Notes: a model not told the origin generated them from the sequence alone. Positions 6,887-15,332 are shown, counted from the first letter of the stretch. The stretch: 23,173 nt of DNA from DATGKD01 sp035294855 (GCA_035294855.1 DATGKD010000250.1:1-23173), one strand, 5' to 3'. Numbers and translations: made by a program.

Positions 6887-6894
6887 TCGGCGAC

Positions 6895-8958
6895 TCAGTC
6901 GGACTTGGCGGCCTTCACCATGCGATCGACGAGATTGGCCGGCACCACGTCGTAATGGTCGTGCTCCGCCCGGAAGCGCCCCCGGCCCCCCGTCATGGAG
7001 CGGAGGTCGACGGCATAGCGCTGGATCTCCGCGGTGGGCACGAGGCCGGTGATCTGCTGGACGCCACCCTCGAGGGTGTCGGTGCCCTGCACCCGGCCGC
7101 GCCGTGAGTTGAGGTCGCCCAGGATGTCGCCCTGCATGCTGGCGGGCACCGTGACCTCCAAGCGGGAGATGGGCTCCAAGAGGACCGGACCGGCATTGGC
7201 CATGGCCTCTTTGAAGGCGAGGGAGCCCGCCATCTTGAAGCTCATCTCCGAGGAGTCGACCGGGTGGTACTTGCCGTCGTAACAGGTCACCTGGACGTCG
7301 ACGACCGGGTAGCCGTGCATCCCCCCCTGGGCCATCGCCTCGATGACGCCCTTCTCGACCGCGGGGATGTACTGCTTGGGGATGGCGCCCCCCACGACCT
7401 GGTCCGCGAAGTGGAATCCCTCGCCCCGCTCCAGCGGTTCGATGCGGATGAACGCCACACCGAATTGGCCGTGACCGCCGGTCTGCTTCTTGTACTTGCC
7501 CTCGGCCTCTGACTGCTTGGTGATCGTCTCGCGGTAGGGGACGAGCACCTCTTCGGTGGCGACCTCCACGCCGAACTTGCGCGCCAGCCGCTCGGCCGCC
7601 ACGGCCAGGTGGGTCTCGCCCGTGCCCCGCAGGATCGTCTGGTGCGTCTCGTCGACGCGCTCGACGACGAGCGCGGGGTCCTCCTCCTGGAGGCGGTGGA
7701 GGCCGGTCATCAGCTTGTCCTCGTCGCCCTTCGACTTGGGCCGGATGGCGATGGACAGCGTCACCGACTCGGGCGCCGGGCCGGGGACGACGACGGGCGT
7801 CCCCTTCGGCGCCAGGGTGTCGCCGGTGGCGGTGTCGGAGAGCTTGGGGACCGCCACGATGTCGCCCGCCTGCGCCTCGTTCGTGGGCTGCGCCTCCTTG
7901 CCCCGCAAGAGCTGCAGGACGTGCAGCCGCTCGTCGTTGTGGGTGCGCGGGTTGTGCAGCACGCTGTCGGGGCGGATCGTGCCGGACAGGATGCGCAGCA
8001 GCGAGATCTTGCCGACGTACGGGTCCGAAATCGTCTTGAACACCCGCGCGAGCGGCTGGCCGGCCGGGTCCGGCTTTACCTCCTGTTCGACGTCGCCGGC
8101 CCGGACCGTCACCGGCGGACGGGCGTCGGGTGGCGGGGCGAGCTCGGCGAGGAGCGACGCCAGGCGGTCGATGCCCACGCCCGTGGTCGCCGACCCGCAG
8201 ACCACCGGGAACACGACGCCCTGGGTCATGCCCGTGGCCAGCGTGGCCTCGAGCTCGGCGGTCGAAGGGACCTCTCCCTCGAGGTACCGCTCCATGAGCG
8301 CGTCGTCGCCGACCACGATGCCCTCCACGAGCTGCTCGCGCACTTCGTGCTCGGTGGCGGCGAGGTCATCGGGGATCGGGCCCGTCTGCGGCTTCCCGCC
8401 GTCGTAGACGATGGCCGTGTCCGACAGGAGGTCGGCGATGCCGTTGAAGCTGTGCTCCTCGCCGAGCGGGAGCTCGAGCGGCGCCACCCCGGCCCCGAAG
8501 TGCTCACGCAAGCCCGACAAGGTCCGGTCGAAGCTGGCGCGCTCACGGTCGAGCTTGTTCACGAACACGAGGCGGGGCAGGTCGAGCTCGGCGCCGAGGG
8601 CCCACACCGCTTCGGTCTGGGCCTCGATCCCCTCGACCGCGCTCACCACCACCACGAGCAGATCGGCGACCGACGCCGCGGCGCGCACCTCACCGAAGAA
8701 GTCCGCGTAACCGGGCGTGTCGATGATGTTGAGCTTGATGTCGCCGACCGTGCACGGCGCCATGGCGAGCGACATCGACATGTGGCGCTTGGTTTCCTCG
8801 GGCTCGAAGTCGCTGACCGTCGTGCCGTCTTCGATCTTGCCCATGCGCGTGATGGCGCCGGTGGCGAAGAGGAGCGCCTCCGCGAGCGTCGACTTGCCCG
8901 CCCCGTTGTGGCCGACCAGGGCGACGTTGCGGATGCGGGACGGTGCGTAGCTCGGCAC
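6895..8958 (-). CDS. fusA2: Elongation factor G-like protein (EF-G2 type translational GTPase)
   Basis: The 687-residue protein has the full EF-G layout: G domain (1 to about 270), domain II, and domains III-V with KKQTGGHGQFG and MQGDILGDLNSRRGRV. It is the paralogous EF-G2 type rather than the main EF-G. The P-loop is GHNGAGKST (16-24) instead of AHIDAGKTT. The G3 motif is DTPGYADF (80-87), with tyrosine Y84 where EF-G and EF-Tu have the GTPase-activating histidine. NKLD (134-137) is intact. Such paralogues (for example mycobacterial FusA2) are reported to be non-essential and have unclear roles in translation or stress. The GTG start at 8958 has an excellent Shine-Dalgarno (GGAGGT, complement of 8967-8972) 8 nt away. 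It is the only minus-strand gene, converging on the cassette and divergent from pgsA. Confidence 0.9.
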   Translation of the reverse strand: MPSYAPSRIRNVALVGHNGAGKSTLAEALLFATGAITRMGKIEDGTTVSDFEPEETKRHMSMSLAMAPCTVGDIKLNIIDTPGYADFFGEVRAAASVADLLVVVVSAVEGIEAQTEAVWALGAELDLPRLVFVNKLDRERASFDRTLSGLREHFGAGVAPLELPLGEEHSFNGIADLLSDTAIVYDGGKPQTGPIPDDLAATEHEVREQLVEGIVVGDDALMERYLEGEVPSTAELEATLATGMTQGVVFPVVCGSATTGVGIDRLASLLAELAPPPDARPPVTVRAGDVEQEVKPDPAGQPLARVFKTISDPYVGKISLLRILSGTIRPDSVLHNPRTHNDERLHVLQLLRGKEAQPTNEAQAGDIVAVPKLSDTATGDTLAPKGTPVVVPGPAPESVTLSIAIRPKSKGDEDKLMTGLHRLQEEDPALVVERVDETHQTILRGTGETHLAVAAERLARKFGVEVATEEVLVPYRETITKQSEAEGKYKKQTGGHGQFGVAFIRIEPLERGEGFHFADQVVGGAIPKQYIPAVEKGVIEAMAQGGMHGYPVVDVQVTCYDGKYHPVDSSEMSFKMAGSLAFKEAMANAGPVLLEPISRLEVTVPASMQGDILGDLNSRRGRVQGTDTLEGGVQQITGLVPTAEIQRYAVDLRSMTGGRGRFRAEHDHYDVVPANLVDRMVKAAKSD

Positions 8959-9158
8959 GCGCGGGTACCTCCATGTCGACAGTCGTCGGGGCCTCCCCCC
9001 GGGAGCGTCAGCCTACCGGCATGCCTTTGCGCTGGCCGGGGCCTCGTGGGGGCCGGGCGGAGCCGAATGACCGGGCGCAGCCGGGCGCGCTTCCCGGGGC
9101 ACGCGGAGCGCCGCGGTAAGCTTGGAGGCCAAACCCCCTGGAAGGAAACGCGCGAGAC
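8959..9158. promoter_or_regulatory. Divergent promoter region between EF-G2 gene and pgsA
   Basis: This 200-nt gap must carry both promoters. On the minus strand, TAGGCT (complement of 9010-9015), preceded by GG, would start an mRNA about 45 nt before the EF-G2 GTG. On the plus strand, GGTAAGCT (-10 hexamer 9117-9122) would start an mRNA about 30 nt before pgsA, with GAAGGA (9141-9146) as Shine-Dalgarno. No convincing -35 hexamer is visible for either. The hexamers match the pattern seen before other genes in the window. Confidence 0.45.
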
Positions 9159-10004
9159 ATGTTCGACGGTCGCTGGCGCGGCGCCGTGGACCGCACGACC
9201 AAGCCTGTCGGTACCGCACTCGTCCGGGTCGGGGTGACGGCGGACTTCCTCACCATCTTCGGTCTGGCCATGTCGGTGGTCACCGCGTTCGTGGTGGGCA
9301 CCGGTCATCTCTTCCTCGGCGTCGTGCTGCTCTTCCCGACCGGCCTCCCCGACCTGTTCGACGGCCCCGTGGCGAAGGCGTCGGGGTCGGCGTCGGTACG
9401 CGGCGCGTTCTTCGACTCGGTGGCCGACCGCATCTCCGACGCCGTGCTGTTCGGCGGGGTGGCGTGGTACCTCGCGGCGCGCCATCACGGCGAGATGGTC
9501 CTGCTGCCCTTCGCCATCGTGGCGGTGACGTCGCTCGTGTCGTACCAGCGGGCCAAGGCCGAGCTGCTCGGGCTGTCCGCCCGGGGCGGCCTCATGGAGC
9601 GCGCCGAACGCTTTATCTTGCTCGGCGTCTGCTTCCTGGCCGGCGGCGTCTCCGCCTCGGCGTTCGTGCCCGCGTTGTGGGTGTTTTTCGGTCTGGTGAC
9701 CGCGACCGCCCTCGGACGGTTCGTCACCGTGTGGCGCGAGGCGGAAGGCCCGCCGCGGGTGGAAGCCCGGTGGCGCGAAGGCCGGGTGGACTCGCGTTGG
9801 CGGGCGTGGCGTGAGGCGCGTGCCCGACGGGACGTCTTCGGTGAGCGGCCGCTGTTGCGTCGCTACGCGGAGCAGCCGGTCGGTCGCTGGCGGGCGAGGC
9901 GCGCCGGGGTCACCTCGAGCCGGACCGGCCGGGTGTGGCGCGACCGCCGGAACGCGCGCTCGGGCCAGCGGGTCGCCCGGCGCACCGGCACACGCGGCGT
10001 CTGA
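9159..10004 (+). CDS. pgsA: CDP-alcohol phosphatidyltransferase, probable phosphatidylinositol phosphate synthase
   Basis: This membrane enzyme of the CDP-alcohol phosphatidyltransferase family is expected to condense CDP-diacylglycerol with inositol 1-phosphate, the first step toward PI and PI-mannosides. The family motif is complete in spacing: D65, D68-G69, A72, position 73, G82, D86 and D90. Position 73 is lysine where arginine is usual (DGPVAKASG). Several hydrophobic spans cover residues 30-185. The assignment as PIP synthase rests on position directly before patA and pimA, as in M. tuberculosis Rv2612c-Rv2610c. Family members are usually 200-220 residues; this one has an extra tail of about 85 residues (about 193-281) very rich in Arg and Trp, probably cytosolic. 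ATG 9159 is the natural start, with a Shine-Dalgarno 12 nt upstream. Confidence 0.85.
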   Translation: MFDGRWRGAVDRTTKPVGTALVRVGVTADFLTIFGLAMSVVTAFVVGTGHLFLGVVLLFPTGLPDLFDGPVAKASGSASVRGAFFDSVADRISDAVLFGGVAWYLAARHHGEMVLLPFAIVAVTSLVSYQRAKAELLGLSARGGLMERAERFILLGVCFLAGGVSASAFVPALWVFFGLVTATALGRFVTVWREAEGPPRVEARWREGRVDSRWRAWREARARRDVFGERPLLRRYAEQPVGRWRARRAGVTSSRTGRVWRDRRNARSGQRVARRTGTRGV

Positions 10005-10027
10005 CCGTCTGACCCACGGGCGCGAGC

Positions 10028-11050
10028 GTGCAGGAGACGCCTGTTTCCGGCGACGCACGCCCACCGGCCCCAGCACCGGCCCGTGCACGGGCGTGGTTTG
10101 CGTACCTCACCTATCGCTCGCTCGGCACGGCCATGGCGTGGCTTCCCGAATCCGTCGCGGTGGCGGCCAGCACGGCGGTGGGCCTGGTTCTGACGTTGTT
10201 CCGTCGCGAGGCGCGCGCCATGTACGCGCGCCACGTCCAACGGGTCGCCGGCCCGGGCTTGAGCGAGGCCGAGGTGCGCCAGTGCACGCGGCGCGCCTTT
10301 TTGAACTACGCGCGCTACTGGTTGGAGGCGGCCCGTCTGCCCACCGTGCCGCCGGAGGTCGTCGCCGACCGCTTCATCGTGGAGAGCGGTTACGAGCACC
10401 TCGTGGAGGGCATGGCCGCCGGATCCGGCGTGATCATGGCGCTTCCCCACGTCGGCAGCTGGGAGTGGGGTGGCGCCTGGCTCGCCCTGCAGGGGTATCC
10501 GATGACGAGCGTGGCCGAGCCCCTCGACCCGCCGGAGATGTACGACTGGTTCGTCTCTCAGCGCGCCGCGATGGGACTCACCATCGTGCCGCTCGGGGCC
10601 GACGCCAGCCCTGCGCTCTTGCGGGCGTTGCGCGCCGGCAAGCTCGTGGGGCTCCTGTGCGACCGTGACCTCACCGGGACCGGGGTGGAGGTCGAGTTCT
10701 TCGGCGAGCGCATGACGATGCCCGGCGGGCCCGCGCTGCTCGCGCTTCGCACGGGTGCGCCCATCCTCCCCACCGCGGTGTACAGCGGCCCCGGCCGGGA
10801 CCACGTGGCGGTCATCATGCCGCCGGTGGAGGTCGTGCGGACCGGCAAGCTGCGTGACGACGTGGCCCGCGTCACCCAGCTGATCGCCGACGACCTCGCC
10901 CGCCTCATCCGGCGCGCGCCCGACCAGTGGCATCTCTTCCAGCCCAACTGGCCGAGCGACTTCGCCCCGGCCGCGGACCGGTCCGCCGACCCGGGCCCCG
11001 CCGTTGCGATGCCCGGATCGAACGCGGCGGGCAACGGCTCCGCCGCCTGA
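10028..11050 (+). CDS. patA: Lysophospholipid acyltransferase-type protein, probable PI-mannoside acyltransferase
   Basis: The 340-residue protein belongs to the LpxL/HtrB-like acyltransferase group. The catalytic HX4E/D motif is H141-VGSW-E146. The downstream region LLCDRDLTGTGVEVEFFG (209-226) and the MPGGPALLALRTGAPILP segment match the family pattern. PatA adds a fatty acyl group to the mannose of PIM1/PIM2 at the inner face of the plasma membrane. The specific call relies on its place between pgsA and pimA, matching Rv2611c. The N-terminus has a hydrophobic stretch (about 44-58) that may hold it at the membrane. The start is GTG 10028, 23 nt after pgsA. The final 25 residues are low-complexity. 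Confidence 0.85.
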   Translation: MQETPVSGDARPPAPAPARARAWFAYLTYRSLGTAMAWLPESVAVAASTAVGLVLTLFRREARAMYARHVQRVAGPGLSEAEVRQCTRRAFLNYARYWLEAARLPTVPPEVVADRFIVESGYEHLVEGMAAGSGVIMALPHVGSWEWGGAWLALQGYPMTSVAEPLDPPEMYDWFVSQRAAMGLTIVPLGADASPALLRALRAGKLVGLLCDRDLTGTGVEVEFFGERMTMPGGPALLALRTGAPILPTAVYSGPGRDHVAVIMPPVEVVRTGKLRDDVARVTQLIADDLARLIRRAPDQWHLFQPNWPSDFAPAADRSADPGPAVAMPGSNAAGNGSAA

Positions 11051-11063
11051 GCCTCCGGCCGCG

Positions 11064-12179
11064 ATGCGTGTCGCGCTGCTCTGCCCGTACAGCCTTTCGA
11101 AGCCGGGGGGCGTCCAGGGCCAGGTCCTGGGGCTCGCCCGCGCCTTGCGGGCGGGTGGCCACGAGGCCGCCGTGCTCGCTCCGGTGGACGGCGACGTCGA
11201 GCTCGACGGCCTCCCCGCCGACGCCCTCATCCGGCTGGGACGGTCGCTGCCGGTGCCGTCCAACGGCTCGGTGGCGCCGATCGCGCTGGGGCCGGGACCG
11301 GCGGTGCGCGCCGTGCACGAAGTGCGGCGCGGCCGGTTCGACGTGCTCCACATGCACGAGCCGCTCGCACCGGGACCGTCCTACGCCTGCCTGGTGGCGT
11401 GCCGTGAGCCGAAGGTCGGGACGTTCCACCGGGCCGGGCCGAGCGCGGCGTACCGGCTGCTCGCCCCGTTGGCACGCTGGGGGGCGGGACGCCTGGCGGC
11501 CCGGTGCGCGGTGTCCGACGAAGCCCGCGCCACCGCCGCGCACGCGCTCGGCGGCACCTACGACGTCATCGGCAACGGCGTGGAGCTCGAGCGCTTCTCG
11601 TCGGCCCCGCCGTGGCAGACGCGGGTGCCGACGGCGCTGTTCGTCGGGCGGCACGAGGAGCGCAAGGGTCTCGAGGTTCTGCTCACGGCCACGACCCGCG
11701 TCGACCCCGACATGCCGTTCCAGCTCTGGGTGGTGGGAGAGGGGCCCGAGACGGCTCGTCTGCGCCGCCGGTTCCCCCCGAGCAGCCGCGTGACGTGGCT
11801 GGGGCGCGTCGACGACGACGAGCTGGCGGCGCGGCTGGCGGGGGCGGACGTGCTGTGCGCTCCCTCGTTGCGGGGGGAGTCGTTCGGGGTCGTGCTCCTG
11901 GAGGCGATGGCCGCCCGGGCCTGCGTCGTGGCGAGCGATCTGCCCGGCTACCGCTCGGTGGTGGCCGGGCACGGCCTGCTCGTCCCCCCCGGCGACCCGG
12001 CCGCGTGGGCTGCCGCGCTGGGCACGGTGCTCGCCGATGCCTCGCGGGGGGCGGGCCGGTGCGCCGTCGACGCGCTCGACGCGGCGGCCCGCCATGCCGA
12101 GCAGTGGGACATGCGGACCGTGGCGGCGCGCTACGTCGAGGTGTACGACCGGGTCCGCCCGCAGAACCGCACGGCCTGA
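11064..12179 (+). CDS. pimA: Phosphatidylinositol alpha-mannosyltransferase (GT4 family)
   Basis: PimA moves mannose from GDP-mannose to the inositol of PI, making PIM1 on the cytoplasmic face of the membrane. The 371-residue length and motifs fit the family: CPYSLSKPGGVQ (7-18) with the Gly-rich loop, PVPSNGSVA (63-71), FDVLHMHEP (92-100), TFH (H122, the usual catalytic-site histidine), GRHEERKG (195-202) with R196 and K201 for the diphosphate, and ESFGVVLLE (272-280), the E-x7-E pair that binds the sugar nucleotide. ATG 11064 lies 13 nt after patA and begins directly with the first beta-strand. It completes the pgsA-patA-pimA set, as in mycobacteria. Confidence 0.93.
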   Translation: MRVALLCPYSLSKPGGVQGQVLGLARALRAGGHEAAVLAPVDGDVELDGLPADALIRLGRSLPVPSNGSVAPIALGPGPAVRAVHEVRRGRFDVLHMHEPLAPGPSYACLVACREPKVGTFHRAGPSAAYRLLAPLARWGAGRLAARCAVSDEARATAAHALGGTYDVIGNGVELERFSSAPPWQTRVPTALFVGRHEERKGLEVLLTATTRVDPDMPFQLWVVGEGPETARLRRRFPPSSRVTWLGRVDDDELAARLAGADVLCAPSLRGESFGVVLLEAMAARACVVASDLPGYRSVVAGHGLLVPPGDPAAWAAALGTVLADASRGAGRCAVDALDAAARHAEQWDMRTVAARYVEVYDRVRPQNRTA

Positions 12180-12228
12180 CCCGCTGCCGCGTCGAGCCGG
12201 ACCGGCGTCCGGGGGTGACGCCCGGCCG

Positions 12229-12242
12229 TAGGATTCGAAGCC
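12229..12242 (+). promoter_or_regulatory. Promoter -10 for the M48 protease gene, predicted leaderless
   Basis: TAGGAT (12229-12234) matches TANNNT and ends 8 nt before GTG 12243, so transcription would begin at or next to the start codon. No Shine-Dalgarno is present and no clear -35 is seen. Upstream, GGCGTC (12204-12209) can pair with GACGCC in the pimA-distal gap, a weak hairpin without a U-tract. Confidence 0.5.
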
Positions 12243-13520
12243 GTGGCACGCTCGGGCGGGTCGTCCTCGAATCCCGCGTCAGGCGAGGGCCCGGCGAAGC
12301 GGCCGGCGGCCGACGCGTCCCGCACCGGGTCCCGCCCGGGAGCGGCGCGACGTCGTGGCGGACGGGGTGGACGCGGTGGACGAGGAAGCGGGTCTTCCCG
12401 CTCGGGCGGGTCGAGCGGTAGCGCTCCGACCGGCACGCGGGGGGCAGGAGGCGCGGGACCCCGCGGATCACGTGCGGGCGCGCCCTCGGGAGCGAATCGG
12501 CCAGCGTCGGGCGCAGGGGGGGCAGGGCGCGGCGGCGGTGGTCGCGGCAGTGGTCGCAGCGGTGGGCGAGGCCGGGGCCGCGGCGGTGGCCGGGGGACGC
12601 GTCGGGGCGCACCTCCGGCGATCGGCACCGAGGCGATCGCCGTGCTCGCTCCGGTCGCCGAGCCCGACCGGCCCGTCGACGTCCCGGGCACGAGGAACGA
12701 CGGCCAGGAGGCGCGCCACAACCGCCGCCGCGCAGAACTCATCGCCGCGGTGCCCGCCGTCCTTCTTGCCATCGTCGTCCTCGGCGTGGCCTCGGGGGTG
12801 GGCGCCTACCTCCCGGGGGCGATCGCCGCCGTCGTGGTCGGGATCGTCGTCTGGCTCGTGCTGTGGCGGGGCGCGACACGCTTCGTGCTGGGGGCACTCG
12901 GTGCGCAGGTGGTCGACGACAACGAGGTGACTCGGACCGAGGTCGCCCGGGCCGAGAACATCGTCGACGGCCTCTGTGCATCCATGGGCGTGGCCCTGCC
13001 CGACATCGCCGTGGTCGATGACCCCACGCGTGGCGCGCTGGCGATCGGGTGCGACCCCGACGCCGCGGTGCTCGTCCTGACGTCGGGTCTGTTGCACGTC
13101 CTCGACCCGGTGATGCTCGAGGCGGTGCTGGCACACGAGCTCGTCCATGTGAAGCGCGCCGACATCGCCTCGGCGACGGTCGCCGCCGCTGTGCTCGGCC
13201 CGCTGGGCCGGGTCCTCCCGAGAGCGCCGGACCTCGTGCACAAGGTGGCCGGCCGGGGACGGGAGTTCCGGACAGACAGGCTCGCGGTGAGCGTGACCCG
13301 CTACCCGCCAGGCTTGCGCGACGCCCTGGTGCTGATGGCAGAAGGGCCCCGCCCGGCACTCGACTCGACACTGAGCGGCCGCGGCGTGGCACGCGCCACG
13401 CGTTGGCTCTGGACCGTGGCGATGCCAGAACCGGGCGACGACACCGCTCAGGACGTCGAGGTCATCGAAGACGAGCTGGACGCGGCCGGCGTGCGCATCG
13501 CCGCGCTCGACGAGTGGTGA
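12243..13520 (+). CDS. Membrane M48-type zinc metalloprotease with long RG-rich N-terminus
   Basis: The 425-residue protein has three parts. Residues 1-125 are low complexity and made mostly of Gly, Arg, Ser and Ala, with repeated RGG/GRG triplets. Residues about 164-208 form two hydrophobic spans. The rest is an M48 (HtpX/Ste24-like) peptidase domain with HELVH (298-302) and a likely third zinc ligand E341 in GREFRTDRLAV, the usual E-x3-D pattern. The active site should face the cytoplasm by analogy with HtpX, which degrades damaged membrane proteins. The substrate is unknown. The GTG start is supported by a -10 element 8 nt upstream, which would put the RG-rich region in the real protein. 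The same site in M. tuberculosis holds different genes (Rv2609c onward). Confidence 0.72.
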   Translation: MARSGGSSSNPASGEGPAKRPAADASRTGSRPGAARRRGGRGGRGGRGSGSSRSGGSSGSAPTGTRGAGGAGPRGSRAGAPSGANRPASGAGGAGRGGGGRGSGRSGGRGRGRGGGRGTRRGAPPAIGTEAIAVLAPVAEPDRPVDVPGTRNDGQEARHNRRRAELIAAVPAVLLAIVVLGVASGVGAYLPGAIAAVVVGIVVWLVLWRGATRFVLGALGAQVVDDNEVTRTEVARAENIVDGLCASMGVALPDIAVVDDPTRGALAIGCDPDAAVLVLTSGLLHVLDPVMLEAVLAHELVHVKRADIASATVAAAVLGPLGRVLPRAPDLVHKVAGRGREFRTDRLAVSVTRYPPGLRDALVLMAEGPRPALDSTLSGRGVARATRWLWTVAMPEPGDDTAQDVEVIEDELDAAGVRIAALDEW

Positions 13521-13578
13521 ACGACCAGCGGTGCAACGAGCCGGGCGTACACCAAAAGGGCGGCTGACAGCCCGACGG

Positions 13579-13590
13579 TAGACTGGGGCC
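13579..13590 (+). promoter_or_regulatory. Promoter -10 for pdxS, predicted leaderless
   Basis: GGTAGACT contains the hexamer TAGACT (13579-13584), which ends 6 nt before ATG 13591. With no Shine-Dalgarno in the GGGGCC spacer, this predicts an mRNA starting at the ATG. The 70-nt gap after the protease gene holds nothing else clear. Confidence 0.5.
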
Positions 13591-14571
13591 ATGGCCGAGG
13601 CCCCTTCACCGTCGTCCGCTGAGCGCGCCGCCTCGTCGGTCTCTCCGGTTGGCGCCCCCGACGCTGACGGCGCGCGTCGGGATGCCGACGCCGGGCGACG
13701 GACCGGCACCCACACCGTGAAGCGCGGACTGGCCGACATGTTGCGCGGCGGGGTGATCATGGACGTGGTCACCGCCGACCAGGCGCGCATCGCCGAGGAC
13801 GCGGGCGCCGTGTCGGTAATGGCCCTCGAGCGTGTGCCGGCCGACATCCGGGCACAGGGGGGCGTCGCTCGTATGAGCGACCCCGCCCTGATCGAGGAGA
13901 TCCAGCGGGCCGTCACGATCCCCGTGATGGCCAAGGCTCGCATCGGCCACTTCGCGGAGGCCCAGGTGCTCGAGGCACTGAGCGTCGACTACGTCGACGA
14001 AAGCGAGGTGCTGACGCCGGCGGACGAGGCGCACCACATCGACAAGTGGAGCTTCCGCGTCCCGTTCGTGTGCGGGGCGACCAACCTGGGGGAGGCGCTG
14101 CGGCGTATCTCGGAAGGCGCCGCCCTGATCCGCTCGAAGGGTGAGGCGGGCACCGGCAACATCGTGGAGGCGGTGCGGCACCTGCGCTCCATCCTCGGCG
14201 ACATCCGGAAGCTCACCCAGGCGGACGGCGCGGAGCGCTATGCGTGGGCGAAGAGCCTCGCGGCACCGATCGATCTCGTCCGCGAGGTGGCGGAGACCGG
14301 CGCTCTTCCCGTGCCGCTCTTCTGCGCCGGGGGCATCGCCACCCCGAGCGACGCTGCCCTCGTGATGCAGCTGGGCGCCCAGGCGGTGTTCGTCGGCTCC
14401 GGCATCTTCAAGAGCGAGGACCCGCCGCGCCGGGCGCGCGCCATCGTGGAGGCGACCACCCACTTCGACGACCCGACCATCGTGGCCAAGGTGAGCCGCG
14501 GGCTCGGCACACCCATGGCCGGCCTCGAAGTCGGCCAGCTCGACCAGCGCATGGCCGAGCGCGGCTGGTAG
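13591..14571 (+). CDS. pdxS: Pyridoxal 5'-phosphate synthase, lyase subunit PdxS
   Basis: PdxS combines ribose 5-phosphate, glyceraldehyde 3-phosphate and ammonia into PLP, working with the glutaminase PdxT encoded next. The (beta/alpha)8-barrel signature residues are visible: D58 in GGVIMDVVTADQARIAEDAG (53-72), the first Schiff-base lysine K115 in VMAKARIGH, and the second, K183, in RSKGEAGTGN. The 326-residue protein has an N-terminal extension of about 40 Ala/Ser/Asp-rich residues before TVKRGLADML. The ATG 13591 start, and thus the extension, is supported by a -10 element 6 nt upstream. Mycobacteria have pdxS in the same place (Rv2606c). Confidence 0.97.
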   Translation: MAEAPSPSSAERAASSVSPVGAPDADGARRDADAGRRTGTHTVKRGLADMLRGGVIMDVVTADQARIAEDAGAVSVMALERVPADIRAQGGVARMSDPALIEEIQRAVTIPVMAKARIGHFAEAQVLEALSVDYVDESEVLTPADEAHHIDKWSFRVPFVCGATNLGEALRRISEGAALIRSKGEAGTGNIVEAVRHLRSILGDIRKLTQADGAERYAWAKSLAAPIDLVREVAETGALPVPLFCAGGIATPSDAALVMQLGAQAVFVGSGIFKSEDPPRRARAIVEATTHFDDPTIVAKVSRGLGTPMAGLEVGQLDQRMAERGW

Positions 14572-14633
14572 GCGCACGGTTGGCCGGAACAACGCCGATG
14601 GTCCTTCGACCGTGACCCCCGAGGTGCCTCCAG

Positions 14634-15332
14634 GTGGAGATCGGCATCCTCGCCCTCCAAGGCGACGTCGCCGAGCACCGCGCCGCGCTCACTGATCTCG
14701 GCGTCACCGCCCGTCGCGTCCGAACCCCTGCCGAGCTGCCGGGGCTGGACGGCATCGTCATGCCCGGGGGTGAGTCCACGACCATGTCGATGCTGCTCGA
14801 GTCGTCGGGACTCGAGCAGCCCCTCGGTGACGCCCTCCGTGCAGGGCTGCCGGCCTTCGGCACCTGCGCGGGGATGATCCTGCTGGGCTCGGGGATCACG
14901 GGCGGTCGCCCCGATCAGCGCTGCTACGGCATGGTCGACATCGTGGTGCGGCGCAACGGGTTCGGTCGCCAGCTCGAGTCCTTCGAGTGCGACCTGTCGG
15001 TGCCCGCGCTCGGCGACGCCGCGCTGCACGCGGTGTTCATCCGTGCCCCAGTGGTCGAGCGCCTCGGTGACGACGTCGAAGTCCTCGCCTCGCTGCCGGC
15101 TCGCCCTGCGGAGGTTTGGGCGGCCTCGGGCGGCGACGCGGACGCCGGTGAGGCGAGCCCGGTGCTGTGCCGGCAGGGAAACGCGCTCGTCGCCGCCTTC
15201 CACCCTGAGTTGAGCCAGGACCGCCGCGTGCACGAGCTCTTCGTGTCGATGGTGGCGGCAGCGGGGCAGACGCGACCGCTTCACGCGGTCGATCGCCGGG
15301 CGGCCGGGCTCCGGCAGGCCACGGGCGGGTGA
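14634..15332 (+). CDS. pdxT: Pyridoxal 5'-phosphate synthase, glutaminase subunit PdxT
   Basis: This class I glutamine amidotransferase supplies ammonia to PdxS. The triad is C78 in GTCAGM and H190/E192 in AAFHPELSQD, and MPGGEST (43-49) forms the oxyanion region. The 232-residue length is a little longer than the usual 190-200 because of an insert rich in Gly, Asp and Ala (about 164-175) and a C-terminal extension of about 20 residues. The start is GTG 14634, giving MEIGILALQGDV, the standard family beginning, with GAGGTG just upstream. It lies 62 nt after pdxS. The tesB-like gene found between them in M. tuberculosis is absent. Confidence 0.96.
   Translation: MEIGILALQGDVAEHRAALTDLGVTARRVRTPAELPGLDGIVMPGGESTTMSMLLESSGLEQPLGDALRAGLPAFGTCAGMILLGSGITGGRPDQRCYGMVDIVVRRNGFGRQLESFECDLSVPALGDAALHAVFIRAPVVERLGDDVEVLASLPARPAEVWAASGGDADAGEASPVLCRQGNALVAAFHPELSQDRRVHELFVSMVAAAGQTRPLHAVDRRAAGLRQATGG

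Noticed and set aside
3971..9158. Mobile element or phage-borne island
   Set aside because: No integrase, transposase, terminal repeats, tRNA target or clear base-composition shift was seen.
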